A DNA stretch of 23,085 nucleotides from Scenedesmus sp. ARA3 (Eukaryota > Chlorophyta > Chlorophyceae > Sphaeropleales > Scenedesmaceae), in NCBI GenBank assembly GCA_004335835.1, contig RWJK01000448.1:1-23085 (forward strand). The letters run 5' to 3'. The position numbers and the translations under genes were made by a program. Below are positions 18,054 to 23,085 of this stretch, piece by piece. The first letter of the stretch is position 1. The number at the start of each line of letters is the position of its first letter. Under the pieces are notes generated by a model. The model saw only the letters and a list, made by a program, of their open reading frames with translations. It was not told the origin of the DNA and made no database searches.

Positions 18054-19309
18054 TAATGATCCTGGTGATGCGCTGCTGAAGGCCCTTTTGGGATCTGACT
18101 GGGAAGCTGAGTTGTTAGATGACCTGGCATCTGTTATTGATGATGAAGAGGATGAGGCGCCACGTGAGCAGCAGCAGCAGCAGCAGCTTACACAGCGGCC
18201 AGGGCAGCCGGCGGCAGCAGCAGCAGCAGCTGGGCAGCAGTCACAGCGCGACCTGGCAGCAGCAGCAGCAGCAGATGAGGAAGATGAGGAGCCATGGGCT
18301 GATGAAGTAACAGGGCTGCTGCTAGGCCTTGTCAGCATCAGTCATGAAAAGTATCTGAGCAGCCCAGTGCCTTTGCCAGGCGGCATTGAGGCAGTTGGTG
18401 AAGAGGAGCGCTGCGCGGCTTTCTGGCAGGCCCCCTGGTCGCTGTTTGTGGTTGATGACAGCGCTCAGAGCTGCATCGAGTATGTGAATGAGGCGGCAGG
18501 CAGCATGTTTGGAGGGGGTTACCTGGAGCTGTTTGGGCGGGCTACACACGAGCTGGTTGCAGCAGACTTGACGGCACAGGTGAGCTGAGGTGGCATGGCT
18601 AATGGGCTGTGGATGGGGCATGTTTTTTTGGCAGGAGCGCTTCGCTGCTTTCTGGCAGGCAGCTTTCTGGCAGGCTCCCTGTTCGTTGTTTGATGGATGG
18701 CAGAGCTGCATAAAGTATGTGAACGAGGCGGCCGGCAGCATGTTTGGAGGGGTTTACCTGGAGCTGTTTGGGCGAGCTACACACGAGCTGGTTGCAGCGG
18801 ACTTGACAGCACAGGTGAGCTGAGGTGGCATCACCTGTGGCATCAGCGTGGCAACGCGGATTAGCTTCGGCAGCGGGGGATCAAGCGCGGGAAATCAACA
18901 GAGCAGCTTAACAGCACTGCCACAGGTTGCTGCCAGGCAGTGCCATCATCATGTTCCGAAGCCACACCGATGACGCCATCAACCCTTCGCTCCATGGGAG
19001 CCAGGCAGTGGCAGCCATAGCTTTGTTGCGCGCAATTGCGATTGCCAACACCATGACCACTGCTGACTCTCTGCCTGCTGTCTTTTTTCAATCTCACCTG
19101 CTGCAAACTTTATGCAGTCTGAGTGGGCGTATGCCGTGCAGAAGGTGGAGGAGTCAGCACGCTTCAGCGCAGGCCTGCCGCAGCTGGAGTTCAACAATCT
19201 GGCGGGGCAGAAGGTGATAGCGAAAGATGTGACGATGTGGCGCGTTGACTCGCTGGAGGACACGCCTATCGGCATGGCTGTGCTGGTCAAGAGCTGGCAG
19301 CGCAGCTGA
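16256..19309 (+). CDS. Probable plastid protein with a C-terminal PAS/MEKHLA-like domain
   Basis: Exons: 16256-16421, 16754-18579, 19118-19309 (TGA 19307-19309), phases matching, 727 residues. The N-terminus is basic with a Gln run and then RRQVAVAATAGDDD, which looks like a plastid transit peptide with cleavage near VAVAA (inference). Next come QELKRKRKFNPLHAKLKV, a run of 28 Gln (about 146-173), and long Ala-, Gln- and Asp/Glu-rich linkers that look disordered. The last 120 residues are the conserved part: FVVDDSAQSCIEYVNEAAG, then YLELFGRATHELVAADLTA, then KVIAKDVTMWRVDS and GMAVLVKSW. The order (YVNEAA near the start, an AxDxT-like middle, VTMWRV and a W-ending strand) fits the MEKHLA/PAS-like family of plant HD-ZIP III and stand-alone proteins. 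A duplicated exon at 18635-18814 could add 60 residues. The start may lie further upstream if a 5' exon was missed. Confidence 0.72.
17023..17106 (+). repeat. Pure (CAG)28 encoding polyglutamine in gene 4
   Basis: Twenty-eight uninterrupted CAG codons encode Gln at about residues 146-173. A second, shorter Gln run follows from about 17151. This is the longest pure triplet run in the window. Confidence 0.95.
18635..18814 (+). CDS. Duplicated, possibly alternative exon of gene 4 (half PAS-like domain)
   Basis: These 180 bp copy the end of exon 2, with the shared donor gtgagctgaggtggcat, 235 bp downstream. The copy has its own acceptor (a T run then ggcag) and the same donor, contains no stop, is 60 codons long and enters and leaves in phase 0. 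It encodes ERFAAFWQAAFWQA, then SCIKYVNEAAGSMFGG and YLELFGRATHELVAADLTA, but lacks the FVVDDSA strand. The intron before it would be only 55 nt. It could be skipped or included, which would give 787 residues. RNA evidence is needed to choose. Confidence 0.45.
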
Positions 19310-19542
19310 ACACTACAGCCTGTCGCCTCAATGGCTGTGTATGGGCAGCAGCACCAGGCTGCTCATATGCTGTTTGTGGGCAGGAGCACCAGCTTGCTTT
19401 AATGGCATGGCGGTGCTGGTCAAGAGCTGGCAGCGCAGCTGAGCTTAACCTGTTGCCTCTTAGTGGCTGTGTATGGGCAGCAGCCCCTGCTTGCTGCATT
19501 GGCGTGGCATTGCTGGTCAAGAGCTGGCAACGCAGCTGATCA
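19272..19542 (+). repeat. Last codons and stop of gene 4 present three times
   Basis: The sequence for MAVLVKSWQRS plus TGA occurs with stops at 19307, 19440 and 19537 (offsets 133 and 97 bp). The spacers share GTGTATGGGCAGCAGC. The first copy is the one in frame with the exon. The other two lie in the 3' region. Confidence 0.8.
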
Positions 19543-19782
19543 GCAGCTGCAGCAGTGTCTGGCTGCTAAATTTGCGCGGCAGGGCCGGGGTTGGGTGTGG
19601 ACAGCAGCTAATGTCAACCTCGTTAACGTTGCGCAGCTGACAGCTGGCTGTTGGTATGCAGTGCTGGTGCGGTGCCGTGGTGTATGGCACTTGCAGCAGA
19701 CATGCGCAGCTTCGGCCTACCGCCGACGGTTGGATTCTCTTGGGTGATTTAAAGCAGGGCGGCATATTGCTATGGCTGACAT

Positions 19783-19787
19783 TGTAA
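19783..19787 (+). terminator. Candidate poly(A) signal TGTAA for gene 4
   Basis: This TGTAA lies about 475 nt after the stop, beyond the C-terminal copies. Confidence 0.4.
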
Positions 19788-20140
19788 CATGGTGATAATG
19801 TCGATTTGGTCAAACCCTATCCTCCGTACATCATATGCGTTGACAAATGCGTTGACAAATGCAACTCGGAATGCAGGGACACTGGCCAGAGAACTTCTCT
19901 TGAAGTACCGTACTAGTAGTAGCATTTCTATGCATCCGTGCTGCTGGATTGCCTACTAATAATATGCTTCAGATCAAGATGACCTGTTCAGATGACCACA
20001 TAGCTGCCGCCCAGCCCACGGGGAATGGTAAAATCCCCAAAGCAGCACCTAGCGCTGACTATGTGTCAACAAAGCCTCCACTGCTGCTTTGGCCAAGGCA
20101 GTGGCCATTACCTCTACCAGCGATCTGAGCATTGGCACTC

Positions 20141-20145
20141 TTACA
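20141..20145 (-). terminator. Candidate poly(A) signal TGTAA for gene 5
   Basis: TTACA on the plus strand is TGTAA on the minus strand, about 48 nt after the gene 5 stop codon. This fits the chlorophyte signal. Confidence 0.45.
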
Positions 20146-20192
20146 CCGCGCTCGTAACATTCCGTGTGCACTCTCATAGCCAAGCCAAACGC

Positions 20193-23085
20193 CTAGCTGC
20201 CGCCATCCTCCACGTCGATTGGTGCGACATCGTGCACGCTCGCACCACCTGAGCTGTTGCTGCCAGAGCGCTGCAGCCCCTGCCCACCCAAGCCACCTGA
20301 TGCCAGGTCAGACTGCATGCTCGTACTTTTGGCACTGCCATTGAGGGAAGCACAAGCATCAAGTGCCACTGGCGGCTGCACTGCTGCTGCTGCTGCTGCT
20401 GCTGCTAATGCTGCTGCGTTGCCGGGCTGCTGCTGCCCTACTCTAGCAGCGCTGCTCAACCTCCTGAACACTGCCGGCATGCCTGACGGCTGGCGCGGCA
20501 TGCTGGGCTTGTGCATGCTGCGGCTGAGCATGCTGCGCTGGTGCATGCTGATGCCCCCTAGGCTGGCAGGCCTTGCGCAGCTGCTGCTGGCTCCATCCCT
20601 GCTTATCAATGAATACGAGCCGCTGCTGCCTTCATCATCTTCATCATCTGCCACACCTCCGGGCAGCGGCGACTGCAGGTCTTCCCTGCTGGCGCTGCTG
20701 CTGCCGCCATTGGTGCTGCCGCATGCCAACCTGCTGGCAAAGTGCGTGCGGTGGGCTGCTGCAGCTGCCGTACTGGTGCCTTCTGAAATGCAGTCCTCAG
20801 CAGCTGCTCCTGCCACATCGCAGCTGTCTGCAATGGCCTGGTTGGGTGCTGACCTGTTGACCTGCTGCGCTGCAGGGCCTGCATCTGCTGCATCCGCATC
20901 TGCAGACAGCACTGCCTGCTGCCTGAGAGAAGTCCCGCCAGCTGTCACTGCTGCTGCCTGGACGCATGCAGCGTCATCCAGCGTCAGGCGCGCCCTGGAT
21001 GGCTGGCGTGCTGTGATGGCTACCACTGCAGTGCTGCAGTCACTGTCGCCAAACAGCATGCTGGGGTCTGCCGGCGCTGCTGCCTTGCCTGCTGCTGCTG
21101 CCTTGCCTGCTGCTGCTGCTGCTCCAGCTGCGTCCCAACCACGTGGGTTGGTGGTGGGTGCTGCTGCTGCCGGTGCTTGCTGCACCCAAGTGCCACCCAG
21201 CTGGCTGATAAGGTGCGCATTCTCATCCAGGCAGCCCTGCATGCCATTCTGCACGTCGCTGATCCACCTGCAGGTGCAGGGCAGCGTTGAGAAAGTGAGT
21301 GACACCTGAGCAGAGTTTGCTGCCACGCTAAACGAAAAGGTTTGCAGCATTGCGCCAAACACAGTACGTTACAAGCCCTCTGCAGCATATTATGCTTCTG
21401 GGAAAAGGCAGACTGGGCCACAGGTGCTTGGCCTAGCTAGATTGCAGCTGCAGCGACATGCATCATACCTGCCAACCCCAGCTGTCCAGGTCTCCATGGA
21501 TGCCACTGCCTCAGCAAGCGAACCCAGCATGTCCATGCCCAAGGCCGGCCCATTGGGGTCCTTGTCCGCATCAACCTGAGAGCGTAACAGTAAGCCATTA
21601 TCTCACGAACTGTTTGCCAATGTGATGACTGTCTTTGATGCATGCACATCTCCGTCACCAGCACATGTGTGCATGCCCAGCTGGAGCAGATTTTGCAGCC
21701 ATTGCTCTGCGAAATTAGGCTGCACACAACACTCACTATGCAGTGTCTTGCATGGCTGCCTCTCACCTTCGCAGCACTCACCATGCTGCTGCCGCCACAG
21801 CCGCCGACTGGTCCAATGCCCTGGATTGCAGCGCCCTGCAGGCTGCCCAGCAGTGCTGCCGCCACAGCAGCAGTTGCAGCTGCTGCTGCACCCGCAGCAC
21901 TCACACCTTCAGCACCATCAGCTGCCTCAAGGTCACGTGACGCTGCTGCCGCAGCAGCACCAGCTCCAGTTGCTGTTGCGGCTGCTGCTTGGCCACCTGC
22001 TATGGTGCGCAGCTGCAGCTTGTTGCACTCGCTGCCATCCGCAAGTTGCAGCAAAATGTGTTGCAGTGCTGGCAAGTCTAGCTGCCTGCCCATCACCTTC
22101 ACAGCAGGCTTGCTGTCACTGCGCTGTTCAGTGTCGCTCCCGCAATCCAGCTGCGGCATGTACTGCCTGATGAGCTGTAGTGCCTGCTTGGAGCTGCCGA
22201 TGCTGCCGCAGCTGGCATATGTAGATGCCGATGCTGCCGCAAGCTGCGCTGGAGTTGCAGGCACCACACTCGCCCGTGTGCGGCACCTAGAAAGACCTCG
22301 CTTCCAGCGCTGCGTGCGCGCGGCCAGGTGCTGCAGCCGCAGCGCCACCTCTGGTGCGACGTCTGCAGCCACATCTGCCCCTATGCTGCGAGCCTGCAGC
22401 GCGTGTCCCAGCCACTTGAGCCGGGAGAACTCTGCGCCCAGAGTGGCCATGAAGTACTGGCTGAGCACCATCACCAGCAGCACCACGCGCAGGTAGTACA
22501 CGCCCAGCGCCAGCAGCGCCTCAGCAGCAGGCAGGCGCACCCCGCGCGGCAACACATCAGCCAGGCCCACAGAGCCCAGGCCCAGCAGCACACTGAAGCT
22601 CTCTTCAATGGCAGCGCCCGCGCTGCTGAGCTGCGTCACGCGCCCGCCCAGCGCCAGGACGGCCACGCAGGCAATGAGCAGCAGGCAGCCCGTGATGACC
22701 AGCAGCAGGTGGCCCAGCTGCGGCGCTGCGGTCAGCAGCGTGTTGGTCACGATGCCCAGCTTGGCTTGGAAGGACCACGACCGCAGCAGCCTGCAGCATA
22801 GTATGGTATAAAAGGTAAAGAATTTGCACAGGGAACAGGAAGAAATACCAGATAATCCAACTCAAGCACTAACCGCCACCTTTGTGCAAGAAGTGCGAGA
22901 CACAGAGCTGCTTCACTGCATTGTTGTGTAATTGCAACTGCCACAAGTTATGATAACATACTGCCAGCCGCCTCGCACCTGACAACCAGCAGTATCAGCA
23001 GGATGCCCTGCAGCAGCGAGTAGGCCGTCCACAGCTGCGCCATGCTGGCAGCGCCAGCCAGCAAGCCAGCCAGCGCGTCAAAGTC
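20193..23085 (-). CDS. Polycystin/TRPP-type cation channel, C-terminal part (5' end outside the window)
   Basis: Visible exons: 23085-22979, 22790-21767, 21575-21469, 21267-20193 (stop 20195-20193). Phases match, giving 770 visible residues. The order fits the PKD channel domain. First comes an S4-like helix (SLLQGILLILLVVRLLRSW) and a linker (FQAKLGIVTNTLL). S5 is at about visible residues 61-85 (HLLLVITGCLLLIACVAVLA). The pore helix and filter follow (EESFSVLLGLGSVG, 98-111), then S6 (about 128-153) running into YFMATLGAEFSRLK. Channels of this family pass cations across ciliary, plasma or ER membranes. The roughly 600-residue cytoplasmic tail is Ala- and Ser-rich with a short acidic stretch (ADDEDDE) and Met/Ser/Arg-rich repeats (HQRSMLSRSMHKPSM). 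A sequence DADKDPNG in the third exon only faintly resembles an EF-hand loop. The family call rests on topology and motif order. The filter lacks the acidic residue usual after the LG pair. Confidence 0.78.

Larger units (their letters stand above)
19310..20192. other. Convergent intergenic region of genes 4 and 5
   Basis: It holds the 3' ends of both genes, the copies of the gene 4 C-terminus to 19542, a short tandem TGCGTTGACAAA repeat near 19838-19861, and oppositely oriented TGTAA signals at 19783 and 20145. No further gene was seen. Confidence 0.5.

Noticed and set aside
17181..18338. 385-codon minus-strand open frame
   Set aside because: It is a shadow of gene 4 exon 2. It is Ser/Ala/Cys-rich with no domain, while the plus frame has a spliced, conserved C-terminus.
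20257..21309. 350-codon plus-strand open frame
   Set aside because: It is antisense to the last exon of the channel gene, low in complexity, and open because GCA/TGC runs lack stops on both strands.
21540..21575. EF-hand in the channel tail (DADKDPNG)
   Set aside because: Loop position 6 is Pro instead of Gly and position 12 is not acidic, so calcium binding is not supported.
22800..22815. TATAAAAGG as a promoter TATA box
   Set aside because: It lies inside the intron between the first two visible channel exons and on the opposite strand, with no gene start downstream.

Overview
This window looks like nuclear DNA of a green alga, most likely a core chlorophyte (Chlamydomonadales or Sphaeropleales type); that placement is an inference. 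Genes are split by many short GT-AG introns. Proteins are swollen by Ala, Gln, Ser and Gly runs encoded by CAG/CTG triplets. TGTAA motifs, the usual chlorophyte poly(A) signal, lie downstream of most stop codons. No prokaryotic operon, tRNA, rRNA, CRISPR array or clear coding transposon was seen.

Layout: (1) 177-1088, plus: last exon of an unrecognised gene entering from the left. (2) 1611-7032, plus: ten-exon gene for an unrecognised protein with an N-terminal helical part, a low-complexity middle and a C-terminal membrane helix. (3) 8490-15653, minus: eleven-exon gene for a 785-residue secretory-pathway protein with a signal peptide, a saposin/canopy-like CxxC region, a six-cysteine ShKT module and an MRH (mannose-6-phosphate-receptor-homology) lectin domain. 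(4) 16256-19309, plus: three-exon gene for a probably plastid-targeted protein ending in a PAS/MEKHLA-like domain. It is divergent from gene 3, with 602 bp between start codons. (5) 20193 to beyond 23085, minus: C-terminal part of a polycystin/TRPP-type channel, convergent with gene 4. All joins were made by hand from splice consensus and reading-phase continuity. Every internal join in genes 2-5 keeps the frame open.

The most unusual signal is not a gene. In genes 1-4, short stretches spanning an exon-intron boundary recur next to the real boundary as diverged partial copies. Many are offset by about 117-134 bp or about twice that. They leave pseudo-exons in the introns, a three-copy 130-bp splice-acceptor array in gene 2, and in gene 4 a 180-bp in-frame copy that keeps both splice sites and could be an alternative exon. 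The second highlight is the domain combination in gene 3. The genes show no obvious shared pathway; genes 3 (ER lectin-like), 4 (plastid PAS-like) and 5 (membrane channel) appear to be ordinary unrelated neighbours.
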